This document shows, in pieces, positions 1-8,318 of a DNA stretch of 64,000 nt. The DNA lies in NCBI RefSeq assembly GCF_001908275.1, contig NZ_CP018620.1:248001-312000 (forward strand), written 5' to 3'. How positions within the stretch are numbered: position 1 is the stretch's first letter; each line of letters begins with the position of its first letter. This stretch comes from Paenibacillus xylanexedens (GTDB taxonomy: Bacteria > Bacillota > Bacilli > Paenibacillales > Paenibacillaceae). The notes under the pieces were generated by a model. That model did no database searches. It was not told the origin of the DNA and saw only the letters and a list, made by a program, of their open reading frames with translations. Position numbers and translations under genes: made by a program.

Positions 1-50
1 TTTCCTATTTTAATGCTCTTCGTTTGATAAAAAAGGATCACAAAAAATAA

Positions 51-80
51 CCCGTCTGCACAATTTAATGTGCAAACGGG
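51..80 (-). terminator. Terminator overlapping the 3' end of nos
   Basis: Arms at 51-62 and 69-80 pair over 12 bp with one mismatch around the loop ATTTAA. On the minus strand the stem is followed by a T-rich run at 50-41. The first arm lies inside the coding region (last codons of the NO synthase) and the stop codon sits in the loop. Confidence 0.85.
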
Positions 81-1276
81 CATTTCATTTGTGCATCTCC
101 GGCCTGCGGCTGGGGATTCTCTACCTGTGTATTCTGCTGCTCGCTGCTTCGCCGCTCTGCGGCAGATGCCACGCCATCTTTCAGGGTATACGCCTGATCC
201 TGATGGAAAAAGTTCGGCTTCACAATCTCATTACGATAGGAGCTGTGGAAAATATGCGTTGTCGCGGGGGACACTGGGGGAATAAGCCAAACCCAATCTC
301 CAGTCAGCTCACGCCCAGCCTTCTCCTCCCGCTGTTCAAACATAGCAAATTGCGCTGCCGCCGTGTGGTGATCCACAATGCTCACGCCTGCTTTTTTGAA
401 CGAATGCAGCACAGCTACATTCAGCTCCACCAAAGCCCGGTCCTTCCACAATGTCGTTTCACTCGACGTATTCAATCCAAATGCTGCCGCCACCGCAGGC
501 AGCTTGTTATACCGGAACGTGTCCGCCAGATTACGGGCGCCGATCTCGGTACCCATATACCAACCATTAAACGGCGCTGCCGGATAAGATATGCCACCAA
601 TCTCCAGTCGCATATCGGCGATCATCGGCACCCCATACCAACGCATGCCAAGCTCAGCAATCTCCTTCTGCTCCGGGTGTTCGATCATCACTTCCACAAT
701 CTCTTCTTCGGGTATAACATACCACTCTGGGGCTTGTCCTTGCCCCTGAATAATGAGCGGTAACACATCATATGAGCTACCTGCCCCCTGCCAGCCAAGT
801 GACATCGCCGCCTTAGTCAGTTCCACGGAAGCAGGGTCTCCAATAATGCCTTGCTCCGTCTCATATCCTGCATAACGAATGAGCTGATGATTCCAGAGCC
901 GTACCGGAGTTCCTTCCGGTCCATCCGGTGGAAGGATGGTAATCATCGGAATTACTTTGCCTCCGTTGGATGCCACATGAATATGATTCAACACAGCTTC
1001 TGCTGCCGTCCCTGCCGTATCGGCATGACGGGCATCCACGATCCGAAGTTTATCCCAGAACAGCCGCCCGATACAGCGGTTGCTGTTCCGCCATGCCATT
1101 TTACAACCCTGCTCCAATTCCTCTGTGGTATGCACATAAGTACCCGTTACTTCGATCTCGCGCATAACCGCAACAAGCCGGGCCTCCGCGTCTTCATGCG
1201 AATAGCCCAGCTCTTCATAACATGTATATATAAATCGTTCAGCTTCTTCCTGCAATTGTTCCAGGTCTGACCGCAT
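65..1276 (-). CDS. nos: Bacterial nitric oxide synthase oxygenase
   Basis: 403 aa, somewhat longer than the roughly 360-aa Bacillus NOS, with a long hydrophilic tail. This heme/tetrahydropterin enzyme oxidises L-arginine to NO and citrulline; bacterial forms lack the fused reductase and borrow electrons. The proximal heme thiolate lies in WRNSNRCIGR (about residue 68). The substrate-site region has the family signature PAAPFNGWYMGTEIG, and the pterin/dimer region has the WVWLIPP and HIFHSSY segments. The start follows GGTGGA at good spacing. The last residues KCPFAH form a Cys-Pro motif like a heme-regulatory motif, which is unusual for a NOS. It lies 127 bp downstream of dps on the same strand; shared transcription is possible but not shown. 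Family call is certain; the tail's role is unknown. Confidence 0.95.
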   Translation of the reverse strand: MRSDLEQLQEEAERFIYTCYEELGYSHEDAEARLVAVMREIEVTGTYVHTTEELEQGCKMAWRNSNRCIGRLFWDKLRIVDARHADTAGTAAEAVLNHIHVASNGGKVIPMITILPPDGPEGTPVRLWNHQLIRYAGYETEQGIIGDPASVELTKAAMSLGWQGAGSSYDVLPLIIQGQGQAPEWYVIPEEEIVEVMIEHPEQKEIAELGMRWYGVPMIADMRLEIGGISYPAAPFNGWYMGTEIGARNLADTFRYNKLPAVAAAFGLNTSSETTLWKDRALVELNVAVLHSFKKAGVSIVDHHTAAAQFAMFEQREEKAGRELTGDWVWLIPPVSPATTHIFHSSYRNEIVKPNFFHQDQAYTLKDGVASAAERRSSEQQNTQVENPQPQAGDAQMKCPFAH

Positions 1277-1403
1277 TGTTCATTCCACCATTCTGTACAT
1301 CTTGAATGCCATCATTATACGGCAAGCGCACCGGATTTGTAAGCGAACGGACACTTTGTTCACGGACTCTACATATCGTTGTCAGGATGAAGGGTAACCT
1401 TGC

Positions 1404-1883
1404 TTATTTGCCCAGAAATGCGTTTAACATCCAAACCTCTTTATCCAGGGCAGCGGTGAATCCAATCAGCATATCTTCCGTTGCGTTATCCTCTGCTTCT
1501 CCCGCTTCGTGAATGCCTTGATGAATCACTTCCACCATCGTACGCAGATCAGCAACCACTGACTCTACCATACGCTCAGCAGACAACGGTCCTTGTGCCT
1601 CTTCAATCGGAGACAGACGTAGCTGTTCACCCATCGTAGCTACTGGACGTCCACCAATAGCAAGCAAACGTTCTGCAACTTCGTCCATATTTGCCGTAGC
1701 CAAGTTGTACAGTTCTTCGAATTTGGCATGCAGTGTGAAGAAATGAGGTCCTTGGACATACCAGTGGAAGTTATGCAGTTTCGTGTATAGTACGGACCAA
1801 CCTGCGATCTGACGGTTCAGGACCTCTTGAAGTGCTGTGGCGTTGTTAGCAAAAGTGTTGTTTCTAGTTTGGATTGTGCTCAT
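1404..1883 (-). CDS. dps: Dps/MrgA-type ferritin-like DNA-protection protein
   Basis: 159 aa, the usual Dps length. Dps forms a dodecamer that oxidises Fe(II) with peroxide and stores the iron, protecting DNA. The ferroxidase ligands that sit across the subunit interface are visible in LHNFHWYVQGPHF (His-x11-12-His region, about residues 37-49) and in the helix with LYNLATANMDEVAERLLAIGG (Asp/Glu, about residues 58-78). The start ATG follows a GAGAGGGG ribosome binding site. A PerR-box-like palindrome and a TATAAT box lie upstream, fitting peroxide control as known for Bacillus mrgA. The next gene in the same direction is the NO synthase. Confidence 0.93.
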   Translation of the reverse strand: MSTIQTRNNTFANNATALQEVLNRQIAGWSVLYTKLHNFHWYVQGPHFFTLHAKFEELYNLATANMDEVAERLLAIGGRPVATMGEQLRLSPIEEAQGPLSAERMVESVVADLRTMVEVIHQGIHEAGEAEDNATEDMLIGFTAALDKEVWMLNAFLGK

Positions 1884-2204
1884 GGAATTTATCCCCTCTC
1901 GAATATAAAAATAGAATTTGAATTTTATGATGGATTGCTTCGATTCGTTTTTTAATTTAGACTTAATCTAAATCTTGTTTTAATTATAACACCGCATATA
2001 CGGTTTGGGAAGGATTTTGCCCTGTCTTGTACATGAAGATTCCATGAAGCTGAGCTTCATCCTATATCATTATAAAAAGGGAGTTATACTGGCCAGACGG
2101 CTGATTAATGATGGTGTGTAGTACTGCCTGCACCAGATCCCACTGTTTATTTATACCTCCAATTACGCTCACATACTGCGAATATTCTCACAGTGCAAAT
2201 AACG
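1884..2204. other. Intergenic stretch between dps and the HAD gene
   Basis: Apart from the dps promoter and PerR-like box, it holds a near-palindrome ACCGCATATACGGT at 1991-2004, just upstream of the dps -10 box. I see no further gene or RNA signal. Confidence 0.5.
1957..1971 (-). promoter_or_regulatory. PerR/Fur-type 7-1-7 palindrome upstream of dps
   Basis: The minus-strand sequence TTAGATTAAGTCTAA matches the PerR-box consensus TTAnAATnATTnTAA with two mismatches. It lies just downstream of a -10 box (TATAAT on the minus strand, 1983-1988), so a bound repressor would block dps transcription. The -35 region (TTCCCA, 2006-2011) is weak. The regulator's identity is inferred from the consensus and the target gene. 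Confidence 0.6.
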
Positions 2205-2243
2205 CAAAAACAGCCCTTCATCTCCGCGAGATGATAGGACTGC
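2205..2243 (-). terminator. Terminator of the HAD phosphatase gene
   Basis: Imperfect inverted repeat at 2211-2224 and 2228-2242 (CATCTC-gcg-GAGATG core). On the minus strand it is followed by TTTTTGCG. It lies about 20 bp after the stop codon of the HAD gene. Confidence 0.8.
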
Positions 2244-2263
2244 ATGAACCCACCTGTACAATT

Positions 2264-3001
2264 TTATTGCTTAACAAACTCAAAAGTCAGAATACGACTG
2301 ATCTCTTCATAGCTCGATGCTACAAAATGAGGTTGATGATCGGACTCCGGCGCTGCCTCCCGATGGTTGAACCAAATGACTGTCCAGCCTGCATCCACTG
2401 CACCTACCACATCATTACGCCACGAGTCTCCAATATAATAGCTGGAACGGGCATCTGTCCCGGACTGCTTACTCACATATTCGAACAACTTGCGATCCGG
2501 CTTCGCATAACCAGTCGTACCGGAGATGAAAATCAGATGCTCGTCCACGAGACTGAGCACATCCAGTGCTTCAAGCTTGCGCCGCTGATGCTCTCCTTCT
2601 CCATTGGTGATCAGACCAACGGTATGACCTTCTGCCTGAAGCCTTCTTATCAGCTCATATGCTCCTTGAAAAGGTACAATCTCGAACTGTCTGCTCAGAT
2701 ACTGAGCTTGCAGTTCTTCAGCCTGTCCCGATTGTAGGGGAAGTCCAAACTCCTCCATCGTCAACTCAAACCTTCGACGGCGCATTCTCTCCACCGCATC
2801 CGGCTCCGGTACAGCAGACAGATCTTCTTGTGCAGACAACCAGTCACTATAATAGCGAAAACGGTGGTAGGCCTCAGCATAAGGGAACTCATCCGGCAGG
2901 CCGAGAACGTCCTGCAACGCGCTACGAAGCGGCTGCAAGTGATCATATAACGTATCATCCACGTCGAAAAATATCGTTTTAGCTTCATTTTTTATATTCA
3001 T
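2264..3001 (-). CDS. HAD-superfamily hydrolase (YjjG/YsbA-like phosphatase)
   Basis: 245 aa. All four HAD motifs are present: DVDDTL near the N-terminus (nucleophile and acid/base Asp), LITNGEG (motif II), the Lys in YAKPD (motif III) and GDSWRND (motif IV). The helical cap between motifs I and II marks subfamily IA, which includes nucleotidases and small-molecule phosphatases, so the substrate cannot be read from sequence. I chose the ATG at 3001 (protein starting MNIKNEAK) because it begins close to motif I as in relatives and has GGGGGA upstream, though with long spacing. An in-frame ATG at 3037 is the alternative. A single-gene unit with its own terminator. Confidence 0.85.
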   Translation of the reverse strand: MNIKNEAKTIFFDVDDTLYDHLQPLRSALQDVLGLPDEFPYAEAYHRFRYYSDWLSAQEDLSAVPEPDAVERMRRRRFELTMEEFGLPLQSGQAEELQAQYLSRQFEIVPFQGAYELIRRLQAEGHTVGLITNGEGEHQRRKLEALDVLSLVDEHLIFISGTTGYAKPDRKLFEYVSKQSGTDARSSYYIGDSWRNDVVGAVDAGWTVIWFNHREAAPESDHQPHFVASSYEEISRILTFEFVKQ

Positions 3002-3199
3002 AGTTGTTACTGATCCCCCTGCTCCTGTCTCAAGCATTCTCTTCTTACTACTATATAGGTAATCCTATGCCTCGTCCAAAAGGGATTTGTTACGTGATCA
3101 CTTCTACTCCAGAACAGTACCCATAATAACGCTTAGACCAGAATTGATCGGACGGCTTTATATGTTAAAATAAGGATGATTAAATCTGAGGTGATGACG

Positions 3200-3229
3200 A
3201 TGTTCAACCCAAAATTCTTTTTCTATTAG
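3200..3229 (+). CDS. Putative 9-residue leader peptide MFNPKFFFY
   Basis: The frame reads MFNPKFFFY followed by TAG. It has an excellent ribosome binding site (GAGGTG at 3188-3193, 6-nt spacing). Five of its nine residues are aromatic. After its stop come two mutually exclusive stems: GGCTA 3246-3250 with TAGCC 3265-3269, and CCCG 3268-3271 with CGGG 3278-3281. The second would hide the GGGG ribosome binding site of the downstream gene. This is the layout of translational attenuators, but the peptide and its role are inferred from sequence only. Confidence 0.45.
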   Translation: MFNPKFFFY

Positions 3230-3288
3230 TTGTGCTCAAGGCACTGGCTACTCAAGCCAAAATCTAGCCCGGTACAACGGGGATGAAG

Positions 3289-3552
3289 ATGTTCACACAG
3301 GAAGAGATTCAATTATGGGAAAATGAGACAGCTTTCGCACAGAGACATAACAAGAAGTTCATTGATCCAAGAAAAGAAAAGCTGAAAGATCACCGTAAAG
3401 GAATCAAGAGCACGCATTACAACAAAGAAAGTAAACCCGATCGTAAACATGATTATCGTCTGTATAGAACCAAAATGAAGCGTCTCATGCACCACGAGCA
3501 ATACGATCTTCTGCACAACTATAAACGAACGAGCGGTTGGCTAACTTGGTAA
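3289..3552 (+). CDS. Small basic hypothetical protein
   Basis: 87 aa from the ATG at 3289, which has GGGGA 5-6 nt upstream; an in-frame ATG at 3283 touches that site and is less likely. The middle of the protein is very rich in Lys, Arg, His and Tyr (for example RKEKLKDHRKG and DYRLYRTKMKR), with an acidic N-terminus. There is no signal peptide or membrane segment. It could bind nucleic acid or ribosomes, but I recognise no family. It follows the 9-codon leader frame, so its translation may be controlled by that leader. A hairpin plus T-run at 3570-3639 follows it. Confidence 0.6.
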   Translation: MFTQEEIQLWENETAFAQRHNKKFIDPRKEKLKDHRKGIKSTHYNKESKPDRKHDYRLYRTKMKRLMHHEQYDLLHNYKRTSGWLTW

Positions 3553-3569
3553 ACTGGAGTTAGAAGAGT

Positions 3570-3639
3570 AGTCCTTACATAACATTACTGCGCTACATCA
3601 AAATCAGTAGCCTTTTTAGTTAAGAAGGACTCCTTTTTT
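3570..3639 (+). terminator. Probable terminator after the small basic protein
   Basis: AGTCCTT at 3570-3576 pairs with AAGGACT at 3625-3631, followed by CCTTTTTTC. The loop is long, so this is a moderate call. Confidence 0.5.
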
Positions 3640-3703
3640 CAATCAATTACATACCGTTTCATTCGTTACTGACAGTTAGAATATATTGAGGAGGCCTTTA
3701 TTC

Positions 3704-4135
3704 ATGTGGAAAGAGCATCTTCATAGCATTTCGAAGGAGTATACGTTCAGTCCCCCTGCATCTGGTGATGACATTGCAAAGGTGGAAGACTCCTTACAGG
3801 TTACGCTCCCTCGTGAATTAAAAGAAATATTGCTCGAAACCAATGGAGTCAGAGCTATTTACGATTTGGGACTTATCTGGTCAGAAGATCGAATTAAGAA
3901 TGAAAACAGACATTATCGGGATGACCACTCCCAAGATTACTATATGCCCTTTGATCACCTGCTCTTCTTCGGGGAAAGTGGGATTGGAGATTTATTTGCT
4001 TTTCCTGTGACAGGGGATGGAACGTGTAGAGATGACGTGTTTGTGTGGAATCATGAAAATGACAGCCGAAAATGGGTCGCACCTTCAGTGTCCAAATATT
4101 TGGAGTGGACTTTAGAAGGCAAAATAAAAATTTAA
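3704..4135 (+). CDS. SMI1/KNR4 (SUKH) family protein
   Basis: 143 aa from the ATG at 3704, which follows GAGGAGG (3688-3694); an upstream in-frame TTG is part of that ribosome binding site. The family pattern is clear: an N-terminal helix followed by LPRELKEILLETNGV, then FGESGIGDLFAFPV and DDVFVWNHENDS, ending in a helix with YLEWTLEGK. SUKH proteins are often immunity proteins against polymorphic toxins, but solitary housekeeping members exist. No toxin gene or Rhs/LXG sequence is adjacent, so an immunity role is only a possibility. Confidence 0.8.
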   Translation: MWKEHLHSISKEYTFSPPASGDDIAKVEDSLQVTLPRELKEILLETNGVRAIYDLGLIWSEDRIKNENRHYRDDHSQDYYMPFDHLLFFGESGIGDLFAFPVTGDGTCRDDVFVWNHENDSRKWVAPSVSKYLEWTLEGKIKI

Positions 4136-4251
4136 TTTACGGACTAACGGACCCTAATCTACGGATGAATAATTAGATAATTTTGTATTTCCATTTAATG
4201 AATATTATATTAATGAACACAATACAAATGAATAAAAAGTGGAATGAACTT

Positions 4252-4440
4252 ATGAGTACATCAGAAAAGAAATGTCATGATTGCCGAGGAACATCTTTCG
4301 TAGAAGCATCGGATTACATCATCCTTCGTCCATTGGATAAGAAAATGACTCTCGGTATGGAAAAAATGTACACGGTTTGTCTGGATTGCGGCGAAGTTGT
4401 TTCCATTAAAGTGAAGAACCCAGAGAAGTTGCTAAAATAA
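4252..4440 (+). CDS. Small zinc-ribbon protein
   Basis: 62 aa from the ATG at 4252, chosen because it starts shortly before the first metal knuckle. No strong ribosome binding site is visible, and in-frame ATGs at 4228 and 4183 are alternatives. Two CxxC knuckles, CHDCRG and CLDCGE, about 33 residues apart suggest one Zn(II) site. The rest is a short beta-rich domain with no membrane segment. The function is unknown. It is followed directly by a strong bidirectional terminator shared with the convergent adenine deaminase gene. Confidence 0.6.
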   Translation: MSTSEKKCHDCRGTSFVEASDYIILRPLDKKMTLGMEKMYTVCLDCGEVVSIKVKNPEKLLK

Positions 4441-4460
4441 TAATTCCAATAAGTACAGAC

Positions 4461-4500
4461 AAAAACACCCTAGCTCACAATTGTGAAATAGGGTGTTTTT
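4461..4500. terminator. Bidirectional terminator
   Basis: Perfect 12-bp arms at 4461-4472 and 4489-4500 with A and T runs on both sides. The enclosed segment contains the palindrome TCACAATTGTGA (4475-4486), so the hairpin can extend further. It serves the zinc-ribbon gene (+) and adenine deaminase (-). Confidence 0.92.
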
Positions 4501-4531
4501 TCATGTGCATAACGACATATGTGTCTTCAAA

Positions 4532-6271
4532 CTATACAATCAACGATACAACCTTACCTGCATTCACATCAATCAAGCCATGGTCCGTAATCTTCAGCGC
4601 GGGACTTACCGCAAGGGAGTGCGTGCTAATCGACATGATCGGGTTGTAATGCACGTACCCAAGAGACAACATCGCTGCTCTCAATTCCTTCACTTGATGA
4701 GACACCACTGCAAGTGGTTCTTCCGTCAAAATGCCACCTACGGGAAGTTCCAGATGGGACAGCACCTTACCATCTTCCACCACACAGAAACCACCTTGGC
4801 TCGAAATTACCGTGTTAGCTGCCAATATCATATCTTCACGATTACGTCCTACAACCAGCAGGTTGTGATTGTCGTGTGAGTATGTCGTTGCAATAGCGCC
4901 GCGTTTGATGGTGTCTCCACCGATCAGACCATGTGCACGGTTGCCGTTCACACCATAACGTTCAAAGGTAGCGATTTGCGCATATCCGCTTTCTTCCCAT
5001 AACAATTCGCCATCCGCAGACTGAACCGGTGCAATATGTTCTTCCACAAAAGTAGAACCATCCTTCACCATCATGACACGGCACTGGTGCTCACCTTCAT
5101 TAGCGAGATCAACCCCTGATCCACTGACTTTCGGGTCTGATAAACGAATTGCAAAATCTGCTGTATCCAGCTTCTCCAACTGCACACTCTTATAGAAGTG
5201 AGGTGGGAACTGACCGGTTATGCGTTCCTGCTTATACGGTTCGTAATCGTCATAAGCTTTGCGGCCGTTTTTGTACACCTGATCAATAGAGAGATCATCC
5301 AAGTTGGATACCAACACATAATCGGCCACTTTGCCTGGGGCAACGCTGCCACGATCAGTCATTTTCATCCGGGAGGCAGGGGTAGATGTTGCGGCGTAGA
5401 TCGCATCTTCCGGACGCATCCCCATCTGAATCGCTTTACGTACGATATGATTCAGATGACCATGCTCCACCAGTGAATCCGGCATCACATCATCCGTTAC
5501 AAAGCAGAAATGCTGCGCCACATCATGTTGAATCAGATACTCCATGACTTCCGGGGTCATTGATTTCTCCTGAATTTCAATAAACATACCTGCCGCAATC
5601 CGCGCCTGTAATCCCTCAATGCTCTGATGAGTATGATCGGAATCAATACCTGCGTAGATCAGTCGATGCAGATCGAGTCCAAGCAGTTTCGGTGTATGAC
5701 CTTCGATCACCAGATCGGGATAGTTTTTGCGAATATGCTGTAAAATCTGGTTGGTCTTGCACTCCGGATCACGGATGACATCGACATAGTTCATGATCTC
5801 GCCCAGACAGATGATCTCGCCAGTGGCGAGCAGCACGTCCATATCTTCGATTTCAATCGAACCACCTGTTGTCTCCATCGGGGTTGCCGGAACGGAACTT
5901 GGGATCGCATAGAACATATCCACGGTGGTGTCCCGACTCACAGCCATCATCTCCTGCACACCTTCCAGCCCAAATACATTCGCCATCTCATGCGGTTCTG
6001 CGACAATAGACGTTACCCCGCAGCCAATCAGACCATGGGAAAAGGTTTCCGGTGTCACCATCGTACTTTCGATATGCAGATGGATATCAATCAAGCCAGG
6101 AATCATGTATCTTCCCCGCGCATCAATGACTTCGTCTGCCTGAATCATCTCAGGTCCACCGGGTCCAACATACAGGAATCTGCCGCCCAACACAGCAACG
6201 TCGTTCATTTCAAACCGTTTATAATAACTGTTATACACATGTACATTTACAATTAGTTGATCTGCACGCAT
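4532..6271 (-). CDS. ade: Adenine deaminase
   Basis: 579 aa, standard for the Ade/AdeC family in the amidohydrolase superfamily. It converts adenine to hypoxanthine plus ammonia in purine salvage. The metal-binding motif of the TIM barrel is in GLIDIHLHIEST (about residues 60-70), with SIVAEPHE and VIEGHTP (metal-ligand region) and FVTDDVMPD (catalytic Asp region). The C-terminal Ade domain shows SHDNHNLLVVG. The start follows AAGGAG with 10-nt spacing. It is the last gene of the PotD-type transporter and nucleoside hydrolase cluster, 174 bp after the ATPase gene. The context suggests it processes adenine released from imported adenosine-type substrates. Confidence 0.95.
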   Translation of the reverse strand: MRADQLIVNVHVYNSYYKRFEMNDVAVLGGRFLYVGPGGPEMIQADEVIDARGRYMIPGLIDIHLHIESTMVTPETFSHGLIGCGVTSIVAEPHEMANVFGLEGVQEMMAVSRDTTVDMFYAIPSSVPATPMETTGGSIEIEDMDVLLATGEIICLGEIMNYVDVIRDPECKTNQILQHIRKNYPDLVIEGHTPKLLGLDLHRLIYAGIDSDHTHQSIEGLQARIAAGMFIEIQEKSMTPEVMEYLIQHDVAQHFCFVTDDVMPDSLVEHGHLNHIVRKAIQMGMRPEDAIYAATSTPASRMKMTDRGSVAPGKVADYVLVSNLDDLSIDQVYKNGRKAYDDYEPYKQERITGQFPPHFYKSVQLEKLDTADFAIRLSDPKVSGSGVDLANEGEHQCRVMMVKDGSTFVEEHIAPVQSADGELLWEESGYAQIATFERYGVNGNRAHGLIGGDTIKRGAIATTYSHDNHNLLVVGRNREDMILAANTVISSQGGFCVVEDGKVLSHLELPVGGILTEEPLAVVSHQVKELRAAMLSLGYVHYNPIMSISTHSLAVSPALKITDHGLIDVNAGKVVSLIV

Positions 6272-6445
6272 GGGGCATAATCTCCTTCTTCACAAACATT
6301 TCACCACGATCCGGACTGGACAATGAACCTGTACTTTAATCAGTTATACTGCACTTGATTGCGTACCACTGCGTCGTCCGGAATCACCGCATGAAATGCC
6401 TTCTTTGCTGCTCTTATTTCTTAATACTGTTCCTTACATTCACGA

Positions 6446-7504
6446 CTACTCCACCAGCACAAGCTTGTCCTGTGGGAAGATCAGGCTAACACGCTGCCCA
6501 CTAAGGTACGGTGTTTCCATCTCCTGATTTGCTGTAAAATCACCGAGTTCCGTCTCGATTACATACTGATAACTGCGTCCCAGATAGGTGCTGACTTTGA
6601 TAATGCCCGGCAAGGCGTTCATCACATCCGCAGAGGTATCTCCACTGACGATCAGATCATCCGGACGAATCGCACCTTTGCGGGCACCGGGACGTGCTGT
6701 TCCAGGATGCGCGGTTGCTGTAAACGTGCGTCCACCTGCGGTCAGGGTAATCACTTCACCTGCATCCGTGCGCTCCGCGAATTCAATGAAATTATGGAAC
6801 CCGATAAACCGTGCGACAAACTCCGTTGCCGGATATTTAAAAATCGTTTCCGGGCGGTCGAGCTGCTCGACCACGCCTTTGTTCATAATCGCTACCTGAT
6901 CCGAGATCGAGAAGCACTCTTCCTGGTCATGAGAGACATACAGCGTTGTAATGCCCAGCTCTTGCTGAATCCGGCGAATCTCCACCCGCATATTAAGACG
7001 CAGGTTGGCATCCAGATTACTGAGCGGTTCGTCGAACAAGAGCAGGTCAGGCTCAATCACCAATGCACGAGCAATGGCTACACGCTGACGCTGTCCACCG
7101 GACAGTTCCTGTGGAAAACGTTTCTCAAATCCATTCAGGTTAACGACTTCCAGGATTCGCATCACACGGGAAGAGATATCCTTGTCTTTTACTTTACGCA
7201 TCCGCAAACCAAAGGCCACGTTGTCATAGACAGACAGATGCGGGAATAACGCATAACTCTGAAATACAAATCCGAAGTTCCGCTTGTTCGCCGGAACCTT
7301 CGTATAATCCTTGCCGCCGAACATAAACTTGCCCTGTGATGCTTCCAGAAATCCGGCGATGAGGCGCAGCGTAGTTGTTTTGCCGCAACCGCTCGGTCCG
7401 AGCAGGGAGAGCAGTTTACCTTTTTCCAGCTCCAACTGAAAATCCTTCAGGATTGTCTGCTTATCGTATGCCACGGATACGTGGTCTAATGTCAGCAATG
7501 CCAT
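6446..7504 (-). CDS. ABC importer ATPase, PotA family
   Basis: 352 aa. Walker A GPSGCGKTT (about residue 35), Q-loop VFQSYALFPHL, signature LSGGQRQRVAIARAL, Walker B LLFDEPLSNLD and H-loop YVSHDQ are all present. The C-terminal TOBE_2 domain (RPDDLIV region) is typical of CUT1/Pot/Fut ATPases. I chose the ATG at 7504, with TTGGAGG 11 nt upstream; an upstream in-frame TTG overlaps that site. It starts 18 bp after permease 2. It energises the importer formed by the two permeases and the PotD-type lipoprotein of this cluster. Polyamine specificity should not be assumed. Confidence 0.92.
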   Translation of the reverse strand: MALLTLDHVSVAYDKQTILKDFQLELEKGKLLSLLGPSGCGKTTTLRLIAGFLEASQGKFMFGGKDYTKVPANKRNFGFVFQSYALFPHLSVYDNVAFGLRMRKVKDKDISSRVMRILEVVNLNGFEKRFPQELSGGQRQRVAIARALVIEPDLLLFDEPLSNLDANLRLNMRVEIRRIQQELGITTLYVSHDQEECFSISDQVAIMNKGVVEQLDRPETIFKYPATEFVARFIGFHNFIEFAERTDAGEVITLTAGGRTFTATAHPGTARPGARKGAIRPDDLIVSGDTSADVMNALPGIIKVSTYLGRSYQYVIETELGDFTANQEMETPYLSGQRVSLIFPQDKLVLVE

Positions 7505-7522
7505 AGCGTTCTGCGCCTCCAA

Positions 7523-8314
7523 TTAACGTTTAGTAAAGTATGAAAATCCGCCCATGATCCGTTCGATCACGAACATTAAGAGTCCGGTCAGTACCATCAA
7601 CAGCACGGAAATCGCTGCAATCGTTGGGTCAAAATAATTCTCCACATACGTCAGCATCTGGATCGGTAATGTGCTTACCCCTGGTCCGGTCATGAACACC
7701 GAGATGTCCACGTTGTTGAAGGACTCCAAGAAGGCAATCAGCACGGCAGCGATAATTCCTGAGCGGATGTTAGGAAGCACGATCGTGAAGAACGTTCTTA
7801 CCCGTCCCGCACCAAGACTCAGCGCTGCTTCTTCCACTGCAAAGTCAAAGCTCGACAGACTCGACGCGATAACCCGAATGATAAATGGCAGCATGATAAT
7901 CGTATGACCGATCAACAATCCGAGATACATCGGCAGATGGTAGATTACGATCAGGTATTTCATCAATGTAAAACCAAGCACGATTCCCGGGATCAGTACC
8001 GGGGACAGGAACAGTGCGTTCAGCACGGACTTGCCTTTGAAATCGTAACGACTAAGTGCATACGCAGCCGGAACTCCGAGCACCAGTGCCAACAAGTTTC
8101 CCAGTAAGGAAATGATGATGGACGTCTGGAATGTGCGAAGGAAACCGCCTGTGTTGAAAATATTCTCATACCAGCGGAAGGAGAACCCTTCCGGCGGAAA
8201 TTTGAGTACCGTTCCCGGTTCAAACGAAGTGACCGATATGATCAGAAGCGGGCCCAGCAGAAAGATAAAGACCAGCAGACTGAACAGGCCCAGCCCGATA
8301 TGTTTCTCCCGCAT
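7523..8314 (-). CDS. ABC permease, PotC family
   Basis: 263 aa with about six membrane helices; the N-terminus is a short basic segment followed by LGLFSLLVFIFLLGPLLII. The cytoplasmic EAA loop that docks on the ATPase is visible as EEAALSLGAGRVRTFFTIVLP. The ribosome binding site AAGGGG lies 8 nt before the ATG. Only 4 bp separate it from the partner permease upstream, so the two are surely co-translated and form the heterodimeric membrane channel. Confidence 0.92.
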   Translation of the reverse strand: MREKHIGLGLFSLLVFIFLLGPLLIISVTSFEPGTVLKFPPEGFSFRWYENIFNTGGFLRTFQTSIIISLLGNLLALVLGVPAAYALSRYDFKGKSVLNALFLSPVLIPGIVLGFTLMKYLIVIYHLPMYLGLLIGHTIIMLPFIIRVIASSLSSFDFAVEEAALSLGAGRVRTFFTIVLPNIRSGIIAAVLIAFLESFNNVDISVFMTGPGVSTLPIQMLTYVENYFDPTIAAISVLLMVLTGLLMFVIERIMGGFSYFTKR

Positions 8315-8318
8315 ATGT

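Noticed and set aside
3704..4135. SMI1/KNR4 protein as immunity gene of a polymorphic toxin locus
   Set aside because: No toxin, Rhs, LXG or secretion gene is adjacent and only one SUKH gene is present.
4475..4486. TCACAATTGTGA palindrome as an operator
   Set aside because: It lies within the loop of a strong bidirectional terminator between converging genes, so it is best read as part of that hairpin.
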